Assembly: GCF_013402815.2 (NCBI RefSeq)
Contig: NZ_CP058601.1
Span: 992,001-1,056,000 of the forward strand
Length of the DNA stretch: 64,000 nucleotides
DNA from: Natrinema halophilum
GTDB taxonomy: Archaea > Halobacteriota > Halobacteria > Halobacteriales > Natrialbaceae
Direction of reading: 5' to 3'
Shown here: positions 9,303-18,148 of the stretch, piece by piece
How the letters are laid out: every line of letters starts with the position of its first letter
Position numbering within the stretch: the first letter of the stretch is position 1
Program-made: the position numbers and the translations under genes
The notes under the pieces: model-generated
Seen by the model: the letters and a program-made list of their open reading frames with translations, nothing else
Databases searched by the model: none
Told to the model about the DNA's origin: nothing

Positions 9303-12300
9303 CTACGGATCGAGTCCCCCCGCGAGCAACTCGACGGGGTGGGCGGGTCGCTCGTACCCCTCGAAATCGCCGATCTGCGTTCGACAGGAGGTCCCCGGCG
9401 CAACGACGAGTCGCTCTCCGTCCCCGCCAGCCCGGCCGTTCGCACCGTTCCCACTGTTCTCGCCGCCGCCATCGAAGTCATCTGCCGCCAGTCGTCCAGC
9501 CGACGGGGCTGAAGCGGCGCTGTCCTCGAGTTTCTCCCGTAACAGCGAGCCGATCGCCCGCGAGAGCTCGTAGTGTTCTGCCTCGTAGCCGAAGCTGCCC
9601 GCCATGCCACAACAGCCCGAGTCGACCGGCTCGACGGTGTAGCCCGCCCTGCGTAGCACACCGACCGCGTGGTGGTCCGCGCCGCGAGCTTTCTGGTGAC
9701 AGTGGCCGTGGAACGTACAGGGGGTTCCCGCCGTTTCAGCAGGGTCGAACGACAGATCCTCGACGAGCCGGTTTTCATCGAGGTACTCGCAGACCCCGAA
9801 CGCGTTCGCTGCAAGCGTTTCGACTCGCGTCGTTTCGAACAGTGACCGGTACTCGTCGACGACCATCGCGGCGTCGGACGGTTCGACGAACAGTACCGAC
9901 CACCCTCGCTCGAGGAAGGGATCGAGGTCGTCCAGTAACGTTCGCCCCTGCTCGGCAGCGACCTCGAGCATTCCCTGTGAGTAGGCTGCGCGCCCGGTCG
10001 GCCCCAGTTCGGGGATCACAACGTGGATATCCGCGGCCTCGAGGACCTCGACGGCGGCTTTACCGGGTGCCGGATTCGAGTGGTTGGTGTGGGCGTCGGG
10101 ATAGAGGACGACTCCGGCGGTGGCAGTTTCGGAATCGACGGACGCACCGCGTTTCCGGAACCAGTCGGTGAGCGTCTCCCGCTGGAACGACGGCAGCGAT
10201 CGATCGCCGGCGACTCCGACCGTCTTCTCGAGGACGGTCCGAGAACCCGGGAGATCGGAAACGCGGTTTGCGACCGGCGCAAGTGCGCTTCCGACCGCTG
10301 CGAGCCGGTCGACGTTAGCGAACAGGCGCTCGCGCAGGCTCGTCCCTTCGCGATCGTGGTACTGGTGTTTGACTTCGGCCTTGAGTTTCGCGAGATCGAC
10401 CCCGGTCGGACAGTCGCTCTGGCACCCCTTGCAGCCGATACAGAGGTCGAGTACCTCCTCGTGAAATCGTTCATCGTAGAGTTCCTCGTGATCGATCTCG
10501 CCGCTGATCGCAGCTCGGAGCAGGTTGGCCCGACCTCGCGTGGTCGCGATTTCCGCTTCCGTCGCTCGGTACGTCGGACACATCACGTCGCTGCCGGTCT
10601 GTCGACAGGTCCCACAGCCGTTACAGAGTTCGACGAGATGCGAGAAGCCACCGTCGTCTTCGAAGTCGAGCGTCGTCCGCGGCTCGAGCGCGGCGTAGTC
10701 GGGTCCGTATCGGAGATGGTCGCGGATGTCGGTTGGCTCGTCGTCGCGGTAGACCACTTTTCCGGGATTCATCAGCCAGTCGGGATCGAACACCGACTTC
10801 ACGTCTTTGAAGGCCTGCCAGAGGTCAGGGCCGTACAGCTTGGGATTGAACTCCGTCCGCGCGAGTCCGTCACCGTGTTCGCCAGAGAACGAGCCGTCAT
10901 GTTCGACGACGAGCGAGGTGACGTCGTCGGCGATCGCGCGCATTTTCTCCACGTCGTCCCCGTCTTTCAGGTTCAGGACCGGCCGGATGTGGAGCGTGCC
11001 GACGCCCGCGTGCGCGAAGTACGCCGCGGTGGTGTCGTGCGTTTCGAGCACTTCCTGAAAATCGGCAACGTAGTCGGCGAGTTCCGCGGGCGGGACTGAA
11101 GCGTCCTCGACGAACGGGTACGGCTTCGGATCGCCCTCCATGCTCATCAACAGCGGGATGGCAGCCTTCCGGAGCTTCCAGAGCCGGTCTTGCTCCGCGG
11201 GAGAAAACGCCTGGAGGGAGTCGAATGCCGCCCCGTTCGCGACGAGCGCCGTCGTCGCTGCACCGATCGCATCCGGCAGGTCGTCGGCAACTTCTGAGTC
11301 GAACTCGAGCATCAGCGCTGCCTGCGTTCCGTCGGGAATTGGCTCCGCGTACTCGACGTATTCCGTCGATTCGGCGGCCAGCCGGAACACCTCGCTGTCC
11401 ATGAGTTCGACTGCGCTGGGGTCGTGTGCGAGCGCGTCCGGAACGGCGGAAAGTGCCTCGAGCAGATCGTCGTAACAGCAGACCGTAAGGGCGGTTTCGT
11501 CGGGCCGCGACACGAGCGAGAGCGTCGCTTCGACGACGACACCGAGGGTCCCTTCCGAACCGACCAGGAGCTTCGAGAGGTCGATCGTCCGCGTGCCGGT
11601 CGCATCCGTCCCGAGAACCTTCTGCAGATTGTATCCGCTGACGCTGCGCTTGAGGTCGGGATAGCGCGACTCGATCTCGGCGGCGTTATCATCGACGATC
11701 GCTCGAACCGTCCGATAGATCGCGGCTTCGCGGTCGTCTTTCGAGACGATCCGGTCCCACTCCGGGCTATCGAGTGCTATTTCTCGGGTCCGGAGCAGCG
11801 ACCCGTCCGCGAGGACGACCGCACACTCCTCGACGTAGGCGTCGGTGATGCCGTAGCGAACCGAGTGTGCCCCCGTCGAGTTGTTTCCGATCCCGCCGCC
11901 GATCGTCGCTCGGTTCGACGATGCCGGATCGGGAGCGAAGCGCAGGCCGTATGGTTCGAGGGCGGCGTCGAGATCGTCCTGGACGACCCCCGGCTGCACG
12001 ACGGCGGTTTGCTCGTCCGGATCGACATCGCGGATCGCGTCCATGTGTCGCGACAGGTCGAGGACCACACAACCCGGCCCGACCGCCTGTCCGGCGAGCG
12101 AGGAACCAGCTCCCCGGGCTAGGACGGGTGCGCCGTGATCGGAAGCGACGGCCAGCGTCGCCCGAACGTCGCTCGTGTCTCGAGGGAACACGACGCCTGC
12201 CGGTTGTGCGCCGTAAATGCTTCCGTCCGTTGCATACAGGACCCGTGTATATTCGTCGAATCGAACGTCACCATCGCAGGCGGTTCGGAGATCGGCCGCG

Positions 12301-12407
12301 AGCGCTTCGCCTGCGTCACCTGGGTTCGATTCGGCCTCGATCGAGGGGTTGTCCGGATTCAGACGTCGATCCTCCCCGTTCACCTGTGGCCCGTCCTCAG
12401 CAACCAT
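9303..12407 (-). CDS. FAD-linked oxidase fused to Fe-S / cysteine-rich (CCG) domains
   Basis: This 1034-aa fusion has an N-terminal FAD_binding_4 domain (~60-220; ARGAGSSLAGQAVG), an FAD-oxidase C domain, two ferredoxin-like clusters (CNGCGTC near 595 and CIGCKGCQSDCP near 656) and two CCG-type regions (GHCHQKA near 900, SGCCGMAGSFG near 934). The layout matches the GlcD/DLD-GlpC fusions that oxidise D-2-hydroxyacids such as D-lactate, glycolate or 2-hydroxyglutarate and pass electrons to the membrane quinone pool. The exact substrate cannot be read from sequence. The gene stands alone between the PIN gene and sod. Nothing recognisable lies in the 211-bp upstream gap beyond promoter-like AT-rich sequence. 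Confidence 0.85.
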   Translation of the reverse strand: MVAEDGPQVNGEDRRLNPDNPSIEAESNPGDAGEALAADLRTACDGDVRFDEYTRVLYATDGSIYGAQPAGVVFPRDTSDVRATLAVASDHGAPVLARGAGSSLAGQAVGPGCVVLDLSRHMDAIRDVDPDEQTAVVQPGVVQDDLDAALEPYGLRFAPDPASSNRATIGGGIGNNSTGAHSVRYGITDAYVEECAVVLADGSLLRTREIALDSPEWDRIVSKDDREAAIYRTVRAIVDDNAAEIESRYPDLKRSVSGYNLQKVLGTDATGTRTIDLSKLLVGSEGTLGVVVEATLSLVSRPDETALTVCCYDDLLEALSAVPDALAHDPSAVELMDSEVFRLAAESTEYVEYAEPIPDGTQAALMLEFDSEVADDLPDAIGAATTALVANGAAFDSLQAFSPAEQDRLWKLRKAAIPLLMSMEGDPKPYPFVEDASVPPAELADYVADFQEVLETHDTTAAYFAHAGVGTLHIRPVLNLKDGDDVEKMRAIADDVTSLVVEHDGSFSGEHGDGLARTEFNPKLYGPDLWQAFKDVKSVFDPDWLMNPGKVVYRDDEPTDIRDHLRYGPDYAALEPRTTLDFEDDGGFSHLVELCNGCGTCRQTGSDVMCPTYRATEAEIATTRGRANLLRAAISGEIDHEELYDERFHEEVLDLCIGCKGCQSDCPTGVDLAKLKAEVKHQYHDREGTSLRERLFANVDRLAAVGSALAPVANRVSDLPGSRTVLEKTVGVAGDRSLPSFQRETLTDWFRKRGASVDSETATAGVVLYPDAHTNHSNPAPGKAAVEVLEAADIHVVIPELGPTGRAAYSQGMLEVAAEQGRTLLDDLDPFLERGWSVLFVEPSDAAMVVDEYRSLFETTRVETLAANAFGVCEYLDENRLVEDLSFDPAETAGTPCTFHGHCHQKARGADHHAVGVLRRAGYTVEPVDSGCCGMAGSFGYEAEHYELSRAIGSLLREKLEDSAASAPSAGRLAADDFDGGGENSGNGANGRAGGDGERLVVAPGTSCRTQIGDFEGYERPAHPVELLAGGLDP

Positions 12408-12618
12408 ATCCTGTCTGAAATCGTTTCACACGAAGTTAAACCATCGTAGTCTATGGCGCCACAGTGTTGGCTGCCGATCGAACGAATCGCTGGTTCGAGG
12501 GGGGAGGAAACGAACGTATCGCCCGCGGTATAGCGACTGTTTTCACTCACTTATCCAGTCGCGGTTGAGGCCAAAAATGACGTGATTAACCGACTCGTCG
12601 CTCGTATCGGAGGCAGGA

Positions 12619-13221
12619 TTACTCGAAGTGGTCGAGGCACTTCTGGTATTCTTCTTCGGACTTCTCCCAGTTGACGACGTCGAAGAAGGCATCGATAAAG
12701 CTCCCGCGATCCGGTCCGTAGTCGTAGTAGTAGGAGTGTTCCCAGACGTCTAGCGCCAGAATGGGATGGGAGCCCCAGAGTGCACCTTGGTCGTGCTTGT
12801 CGACCGCAACGTTTCGCAGCTGCTTTGCGACTGGATCGTAAATCAGCAGCGCCCAGCCACCAGCAGCACCGGCAGCAGCCTCGAATTCGCCCTTCCAGCC
12901 CTCGTACGAACCGAAGTCTTCCTCGATACGGTCGGCGAGGTCGCCTTCGGGTTCGCCGCCGCCGTCGGGCGACATGTTTTCCCAGAACAGCGTGTGGAGG
13001 TAGTGGCCACAGCCATTATGGGTAACGTTGTTGAGGGCGCCGGGCGTCGATCCGAAGTCGCCCTCCTCGCGGTTCTCTGCGAGGGTTTCTTCGGCAGCGT
13101 TGAGGCCGTTAACGTAGCCCTGATGATGGGTATCGTGATGCCAGGTCAGTACCTGCTCGGACAACGACGGTTCGAGCGCATCGTAGTCGTACGGAAGTGG
13201 TGGAAGTTCGTGGTCAGCCAT
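12619..13221 (-). CDS. sod: Superoxide dismutase, Fe/Mn type
   Basis: This 200-aa enzyme disproportionates superoxide to peroxide and oxygen in the cytoplasm. It shows the family metal-ligand motifs: TWHHDTHHQGYV near residue 27, the His of GHYLHTLFW (H76), and DVWEHSYYYDYG near the C-terminus (Asp and His ligands). I chose the start MADHELPPLPYDYDAL at 13221; an upstream in-frame ATG at 13287 would add 22 residues with no match to the family. Haloarchaeal enzymes of this group mostly use manganese, but metal preference cannot be decided here. It is a single gene with its own AT-rich upstream region. Confidence 0.95.
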   Translation of the reverse strand: MADHELPPLPYDYDALEPSLSEQVLTWHHDTHHQGYVNGLNAAEETLAENREEGDFGSTPGALNNVTHNGCGHYLHTLFWENMSPDGGGEPEGDLADRIEEDFGSYEGWKGEFEAAAGAAGGWALLIYDPVAKQLRNVAVDKHDQGALWGSHPILALDVWEHSYYYDYGPDRGSFIDAFFDVVNWEKSEEEYQKCLDHFE

Positions 13222-13430
13222 AGTATGCACCTCATTGTCTGTATCGGTATCTCGCTTGTTAAGTTTTGAGGAGTGAAACGGTATCACACCTCATAAATAC
13301 TTGGCCGTCCTGTCGTGCGATGTACCGACACGTCGGTGGTTTCCACTACAGACTCCGTCTTAAACCTTTCAGCACCGCTGTTTGATACCCCCATCGGTAC
13401 GTCAACCACCATCGACCCCGAAATTGTCAA

Positions 13431-13853
13431 TTATGCTACTTCTTTGTGATAGGCGTGTTCGAGCCACTCTTCGAGCGACGGTTGACTCCAGTATCGTACC
13501 GTCTCACTCCGCCTGTCGTGTTCGAGAATGCCTGCATCCTCGAGTTTCGGGAGGTGAACGTGCGTGAGTTCCGTTCGGATACCCGTTTGCTTGTCCACCG
13601 GTTCGCGGTCGGAGCCAAGATCGAACGTCGAACTCGTGGTCACGGCATCGTCTGCGTCGTTGGTTTCGGCGGTCCGCTCGAGAGTCAAAACGTTCTCGGT
13701 AAGCGCTTCGACGGATGCGACGCCGTCCGGTTGATCGTTGAGGTAGTATAGCGCATACCGACGGCGACAGTTGGAAAGCAATTCGAAAACGAGACTGAGC
13801 GACGGTGTCGTATCGGCTGTCAACGCCGCCGTTTCGCCCTCTGTTTCACGCAT
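13431..13853 (-). CDS. Small HTH transcriptional regulator (DUF7344-like)
   Basis: This acidic 140-aa protein has the haloarchaeal DUF7344-type pattern. An N-terminal helical segment ends in LLSNCRRRYALYYLNDQPDGVASVEALTENV, which reads as the first helices of a winged HTH. A Thr/Asp-rich insert follows, then THVHLPKLEDAGILEHDRRSETVRYW, the recognition helix and wing. Such regulators are abundant in haloarchaea and most have unknown targets. The gene is monocistronic, between sod and a 575-bp non-coding stretch. It probably binds nearby promoters or its own, but no operator is evident. Confidence 0.75.
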   Translation of the reverse strand: MRETEGETAALTADTTPSLSLVFELLSNCRRRYALYYLNDQPDGVASVEALTENVLTLERTAETNDADDAVTTSSTFDLGSDREPVDKQTGIRTELTHVHLPKLEDAGILEHDRRSETVRYWSQPSLEEWLEHAYHKEVA

Positions 13854-14039
13854 CCACTAACCACCTACCATGTGTTACCATTCGAAACCACCAGCCGATC
13901 CTACTGCAGCCGTCACATTAGACCTTACGTCTACCTAGAAAAATACCTGTTTTATATACGTTAATATACTGCTGGAGAAAAACGGCTGAAACGACGACGT
14001 CGTGAGTTGCCAATCAACACCACGATCGTTCGCGAGGAG

Positions 14040-14186
14040 ATGAACCGTTCGTTTGACTGTGAGACGAAACTGGATCCCACAGTGCGGTATGGAGCGTTCC
14101 GTTTTGTCCTTCCAGAGGGCGTGGCAACCGGATTTTATGAAGAGATGGGTACAAAACGAGTATTTGAACGGGCTGGCCGTTGCTGA
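14040..14186 (+). other. Possible 48-aa peptide or gene remnant
   Basis: Within the 575-bp gap 13854-14428 a short frame from ATG 14040 to TGA 14186 reads like real protein (TVRYGAFRFVLPEGVATGF...). The frame stays open upstream to about 13965. TATA-like sequence (TTTTATATACG) occurs near 13950. The frame ends 10 bp before the palindromic element, so it may be a gene truncated by, or decayed next to, that element. I do not recognise the family. The rest of the gap holds only the element and the upstream region of the minus-strand HTH gene. Confidence 0.25.
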
Positions 14187-14196
14187 TGGGATGGTC

Positions 14197-14310
14197 CTCT
14201 AGTAGTCGGCGAAAGTCATCGCCCACCCCGCTCGCGAATTCGCGGCCAGCGAGTACGCGCTGGCCACAGCAGTGCGAGCGGTGGGTACATCGTTTCAGCG
14301 ACTACTATAG
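14197..14310. repeat. Palindromic ~114-bp dispersed element, copy 3 (best preserved)
   Basis: The terminal inverted repeats are nearly perfect: CTCTAGTAGTCG at the left and the complement of CTATAGTAGTCG at the right. Nested inside are CCCACC..GCTCGC paired with GCGAGCGGTGGG, the palindrome GCGAATTCGC, and a hairpin core at 14244-14265 (GGCCAGCG / CGCTGGCC). It contains no coding frame. It lies between the HTH gene (or the remnant) and ndk. Size, terminal inverted repeats and dispersion fit a MITE-like non-autonomous element. An alternative is a structured regulatory or RNA element. Confidence 0.85.
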
Positions 14311-14428
14311 CGAAAACTCTCGGATCGCTCGTTCACCGCGCAGATGGAAACGACCGACGAAAAAGGTCAGCAGTTGCGAACCGCACAGATCGTCTGACCG
14401 CCAGAATACACTCGACAGGCAGACGTAA

Positions 14429-14893
14429 TTATTCGTAGAGCCACTCGGCGTCGTTTTGCTCGTAATCGGTCAACTCCTCTGCGTCGAAGTGAATCCCGAT
14501 TTCCCGTTCGTTGGCACCTTCGTCCTCGTGGTCTGCAGCGTGAACGACGTTTCGGCCGAGGTCGAGTGCGTAGTCGCCTCGGATCGTTCCGGGTTCGGCC
14601 TCGAGCGGATCGGTTTCGCCGATCATCTGGCGTACCTGGCGGGTGGCATCCTGTCCCTCCCAGACCATCGGAACGACCGGACCCGAGGTAATGAAGTCGA
14701 CGAGGTCGTCGTAGAACGGTTTGTCCTCGTGTTCGCTGTAGTGTTCTTCGGCCCGCTCGCGGGGCATCGTTTCGACTTTGATCCCGACGAGTTTGAGTCC
14801 GCGGTCCTCGAGACGGGAGATGACCTCGCCGATCAGACCCCGGGCAAACGCGTCAGGCTTGACCATCACGAAGGTCCGCTCGTGATCGCTCAT
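14429..14893 (-). CDS. ndk: Nucleoside diphosphate kinase
   Basis: This 154-aa enzyme transfers the gamma phosphate of ATP to nucleoside diphosphates. It has the N-terminal [12 protein letters not shown] strand and Lys, and the active-site His in NVVHAAD (H118), which is phosphorylated during catalysis in this family. Length is normal and the composition acidic. Its start overlaps the L24e stop by 4 nt at the end of an L7Ae-S28e-L24e-Ndk operon. It probably shares the ribosomal promoter near 16060. Confidence 0.96.
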   Translation of the reverse strand: MSDHERTFVMVKPDAFARGLIGEVISRLEDRGLKLVGIKVETMPRERAEEHYSEHEDKPFYDDLVDFITSGPVVPMVWEGQDATRQVRQMIGETDPLEAEPGTIRGDYALDLGRNVVHAADHEDEGANEREIGIHFDAEELTDYEQNDAEWLYE

Positions 14894-15309
14894 TGTTCGG
14901 CCTCGGTCTCGGCTTCGCTGCTCTCTTCGTTGCCGCCGGCGACATCATCGGATTCATCCTCGGCGGCGCGCTCGGCTTCTCCTTCGACGGATTCGCCTTC
15001 GGCGATGTCTTCGTCACCGGCCGACTCGGTACCTTCGCCCTCGTCGACGGCTTCGGCGTCTGTTTCGACGTCTTCGTCGTCCGCAGCCGTCTCTTCCTCA
15101 TCGGCTGCCGTGTCGACCTGGGATGGGCCTTTGCCGCGGCGGCCTTCTTCAGTCCACTCGAGATCCCGTGGTTCGCGCCCGAGCTTGTAGTTTTTCTCCG
15201 CTTTCGAATCGACAAAGTGGAGTACTGTACCGTCGTTCTGGACGTACATGATGCCCGTGCCGGGCTCGATCTCTTCGCCCGTGTAGTCGCAGGTTCGTTT
15301 TTCGACCAT
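14890..15309 (-). CDS. rpl24e: Large-subunit ribosomal protein L24e with acidic C-terminal tail
   Basis: The first ~60 residues are L24e ([21 protein letters not shown]...DLEWT). The remaining ~75 residues are almost entirely Glu, Asp, Ala and Ser, a low-complexity halophilic tail. Zinc-binding L24e proteins have two Cys pairs (CxxC and CxxxC). Here only the first Cys remains (C7): the second position is Thr (CDYT) and the later pair reads VDSKA, so this version probably does not bind zinc. It overlaps S28e upstream by 1 nt and ndk downstream by 4 nt. Confidence 0.92.
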   Translation of the reverse strand: MVEKRTCDYTGEEIEPGTGIMYVQNDGTVLHFVDSKAEKNYKLGREPRDLEWTEEGRRGKGPSQVDTAADEEETAADDEDVETDAEAVDEGEGTESAGDEDIAEGESVEGEAERAAEDESDDVAGGNEESSEAETEAEQ

Positions 15310-15533
15310 TATTGTCCACCGATGGAATCGGCCTCGCGAGCCGTCTCGCGAAGCTGGAGTACGTCCCCTTCGCGAACCGGTCCGAGGCAGTTACGGGTGA
15401 TGATGCGTCCTTGATTCTCGCCCTCCTTGATTCGGCATTTGACCTGCATGGCTTCGCCGTGCATGCCGGTCTTGCCGACGATCTCGATGACCTCGGCGGG
15501 CGTAGAGCCGCTTTCTTCATCTTCAGCACTCAT
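15309..15533 (-). CDS. rps28e: Small-subunit ribosomal protein S28e
   Basis: This 74-aa OB-fold protein of the 30S subunit contains the typical core [32 protein letters not shown] and the C-terminal LRETAREAD signature. It has the usual archaeal length plus a short acidic N-terminus. It follows L7Ae by 11 nt and overlaps L24e by one base, the standard archaeal order L7Ae-S28e-L24e-Ndk. Confidence 0.96.
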   Translation of the reverse strand: MSAEDEESGSTPAEVIEIVGKTGMHGEAMQVKCRIKEGENQGRIITRNCLGPVREGDVLQLRETAREADSIGGQ

Positions 15534-15544
15534 CTCTGATCACC

Positions 15545-15907
15545 TCAGTCGAGATCCTCGACCTTGTCGGCGATATCCTCGACGTCGTCTCCCGCTTCAC
15601 CGGCGTCGACGATCGCCGCGGCGGCCGAACCGACCTCGAGGCCGGCAGCGTGACCGACGTCGTCTTGTGTCTCGATGAAGATGACGGGGATACCCTTTTC
15701 ATCCGCGAGTTCCGGGAGGTGCATCACGATCTCCTCGGGAGAGACGTCTTCGGCGACGTAGACGAGGTCGGCGTTGCCGCGTTCGATCGCTTTCGTCGTT
15801 TCGTTGGTTCCTTTCTTTACGCGTCCTGTGTCTCGAGCGACCTCGAGCGCCTCGAGGGCATCGTCTGCGAGGTCGGCTGGGATGTCGGTTGTTACGTAGA
15901 CTGACAT
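15545..15907 (-). CDS. rpl7ae: Ribosomal protein L7Ae / kink-turn RNA-binding protein
   Basis: This 120-aa protein shows the L7Ae signature [29 protein letters not shown]. It binds kink-turn RNA in 23S rRNA, C/D and H/ACA guide RNAs and RNase P. I chose [10 protein letters not shown] at 15907, preceded by AGGAGAGGTGAAC, which resembles a Shine-Dalgarno sequence; a longer frame to 15967 lacks family similarity. It is the first gene of the operon and has a long leader, whereas many neighbours appear leaderless. In other archaea L7Ae can repress its own mRNA through a leader kink-turn; whether it does so here is untested. Confidence 0.96.
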   Translation of the reverse strand: MSVYVTTDIPADLADDALEALEVARDTGRVKKGTNETTKAIERGNADLVYVAEDVSPEEIVMHLPELADEKGIPVIFIETQDDVGHAAGLEVGSAAAAIVDAGEAGDDVEDIADKVEDLD

Positions 15908-16065
15908 TGGTTGTTCACCTCTCCTACGCGCGGGCTCGCACTCCCCTGCCGTCCGGGCGCTGGGCACCCGTGCCGAATTCGTCTCGGCGGAAGTCCTGTG
16001 AGGCTAGGAGCATCATCAACCCCGCGTAGGGTGTACACTCGAGTAGCGTTCCCCCCCTTAAAAGC
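15908..16065 (-). promoter_or_regulatory. Promoter and ~125-nt leader of the L7Ae ribosomal operon
   Basis: On the minus strand a TATA-like CTTTTAAG lies at about 16057-16064. Transcription would start about 25 nt below it, near 16033, leaving a leader of roughly 125 nt before the L7Ae ATG. The leader ends in AGGAGAGGTGA, similar to an anti-16S Shine-Dalgarno, and contains a small hairpin (GCCGAG / TTCGGC). No clear kink-turn was found by eye. Beyond the box, 16066-16296 shows no gene or repeat. Confidence 0.55.
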
Positions 16066-16296
16066 GTGTTCAAACGCACGAAGCCGTGGGAGAGTGACGC
16101 ACAGGAGTGGCGGTCGCGATTTGCGAGGGAGCGCACGAACGGATGGACGGACTGTCCGGCCGTCTCGAGTGGCGGGCCTATCCGGGGTCGGTCCGGCGAG
16201 TTAAACGCCTTCCCGTTTTCGCTGCGGATCGTGATACTGGTTCCGAACGCGGGCTGCGATCGCAAGCCGGAACCCCGCCGAGATCGGGAGGCTCGC

Positions 16297-17911
16297 CTAC
16301 CGGAAGGCAGCCTTCGCGGCGTCCATCAGCACGTCCGGCTCGTACTGGTGGGCGCTGATCGGCGGCACCTCGTCCTCGAGTTCGAGTTGTTCGTAGACCG
16401 CCATCATCGCGGATCGGACCGAGTACTCGACGGTGAACACCACGTCGTCGGGCACCTCGGCAAACTGCCCGATGAACGCGAGGTTGTTCGACCCCGGCGG
16501 GACGACATCAGGTCGATCGCCGCGGGTTCGCGGCATGAACTGGCTCGTGATGTACGGCATGTTGCAGGGAATGCAGTTCGCGTCCTCGAGGACCGACGGG
16601 AGTTCGTCGAGGTAGCCGAGGTGGTAACACAGCTCTTCGAGGATCTCTTCACCGGTGCAGTCTTCCATCTTCTTCTCGACGTGGTCGCCCTCCTCCTCGG
16701 GGAACAGTCCGTACCCCCAGAAGATCTTCACATCGTCGGGCTGGTGCGCGAAGTGTGGCTGTGCGGCGACGACGATCGACATCAGCCAGTTCGATTCGGT
16801 GAACGTGATCAATCCGTTCCCGGGTTCTTCACCGGTGACCTCGACGATGTGTTCGAGCAGATCCGGCTCGTCGAGCGTGACCGTGTAGGACGGCCACTTC
16901 GTCTCCTGAACGTGGTCGGCGAACGCCGAAGGCGTCCCGAACTCCGGGTGGTCCTCGACGACGGTCTTCCACAGTTCGAAGGAGGCGCCCGTCGTGTTCA
17001 GATCGGGTGCCTCGGTCATCGATCCGAGGTCCGATCCATCGGTCATCGACCCGTTCGTCACGAAGACGAGGTCAGTCGGATCGACGTCGATAGTATCGGC
17101 CGTGCCGTCGGACTCGTAGTGGATGGTCTCGACCGTCATCCCGGCCCGAGCGGGCACGATGTCCAGATCCGACACTTCACAGCCGCCCCGGAACTCGACG
17201 CCGTGTTCTTCGAGCCACCGCCGGATGGGCCGCACCAAAGAGTCGTACTGATTGTACTTGGTCCGGTCGACGCCTTCCAGGGTATGCAGCCGGGGGGAAC
17301 TCGTGCATAAAGCGGTGCATGTACCGGCGCATTTCGGCGGCGCTGTGCCAGGGCTGGAAGGCGAACGTCGTCGACCACATGTACCAGAACGGTGTGTCGA
17401 AGAACGACTCAGAGAACCACTCCTCGATCCGGGTATCACCCAGTCGCCGTTCGGGCGTCAGCACCAACTGTAACAGCGAGAGTCGGTGCTCCATGTCGAA
17501 GTCGTACGACGAAACGTCGAGCACCTCCTGGTCGTCGCCTATCAGCCGCGCCTTCGCGTGCGTCGGGTTCCGTTCGTTGAACTCGTCTATCACGTCCTTG
17601 ACCGATCTATCGCGGTCTTCAAGCGACGGTATCGTCTCCAAGAGATCCCACGTACACTCGTACGTCGGATAGTTCAGCATCCGACCGCCGCGGATGATGT
17701 ATCCGTCTTCCGGTGACCCGGCCCCGTCGAGTGCACCGCCCATCACGTCTACCCTTTCGAGGATGGTAACGTTCTCACCGGGCATCTCGCCGTCACGAAC
17801 CAGGAATGCGGCCCCGGCGAGGGACGCGATCCCGCCGCCCACGAAGTAGGCGTCGCGATCAGCGACGTCCTGTTGTTGGCTGCCGTCGTTGCGTGTTGAT
17901 TCAGTGGTCAT
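16297..17911 (-). pseudogene. Oleate hydratase (FAD, MCRA family), interrupted by a frameshift
   Basis: Two adjacent frames together make one full-length oleate hydratase of ~537 aa. This family hydrates unsaturated fatty acids. The N-terminal part (17911 down to ~17297) has the FAD-binding YFVGGGIASLAGAAFL and MGGALDGAG. The C-terminal part resumes at RLHTLEGVDRTKYNQYDSL and continues to 16297 (SQFMPRTRGDRP, FIGQFAEVPDDVVFTVEYSVRSAM). The break is in a run of six G (plus strand 17292-17297), where five would restore HEFPRLHTL. This is either a genuine single-base insertion or a homopolymer error; everything else looks functional. Haloarchaea use isoprenoid lipids, so a fatty-acid substrate would be exogenous, or the true substrate differs. 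Confidence 0.85.
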
Positions 17912-18118
17912 TGGTGCTCACGTGGGACTGTCGGACCCGGACCGGTAGAAAACTTCAAACTGAGTCTCGATTTCTAAAAATATCCGTAGCCGTATTCACT
18001 TGGCTCATGAAATTCACTTCGGAAATGAACCGCCGAAACTGCGCGATCGCGAGACCACCGGCACTGGATCGAGCCGAAAAAGAGGCCCATGTTACGACCG
18101 GACGACCGTTCGAACACT

Positions 18119-18130
18119 GCTATAACGTTA
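18119..18130 (+). promoter_or_regulatory. TATA-like promoter of tmcA
   Basis: The sequence GCTATAACGTTA ends about 19 nt before the ATG at 18149. Its centre is ~25 nt upstream, the spacing expected for a leaderless haloarchaeal transcript. It supports 18149 over the in-frame ATG at 18089, which lies upstream of the box. Confidence 0.5.
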
Positions 18131-18148
18131 GAGTCCCCAGGCGGACAC

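Noticed and set aside
14197-14310. Structured non-coding RNA gene
   Set aside because: Not fully excluded, but copy 2 has a perfect 22-bp palindrome with no room for a hairpin loop, which fits DNA-level inverted repeats better than an RNA fold; no promoter was seen.
13854-14428. Complete gene in the 575-bp gap before ndk
   Set aside because: Only a 48-codon frame and the palindromic element are present; neither strand carries a longer frame with family features.
16066-17310. Long plus-strand frame opposite the oleate hydratase
   Set aside because: Antisense shadow of a gene with unmistakable oleate-hydratase motifs; composition is R/D/V-rich with no domain.
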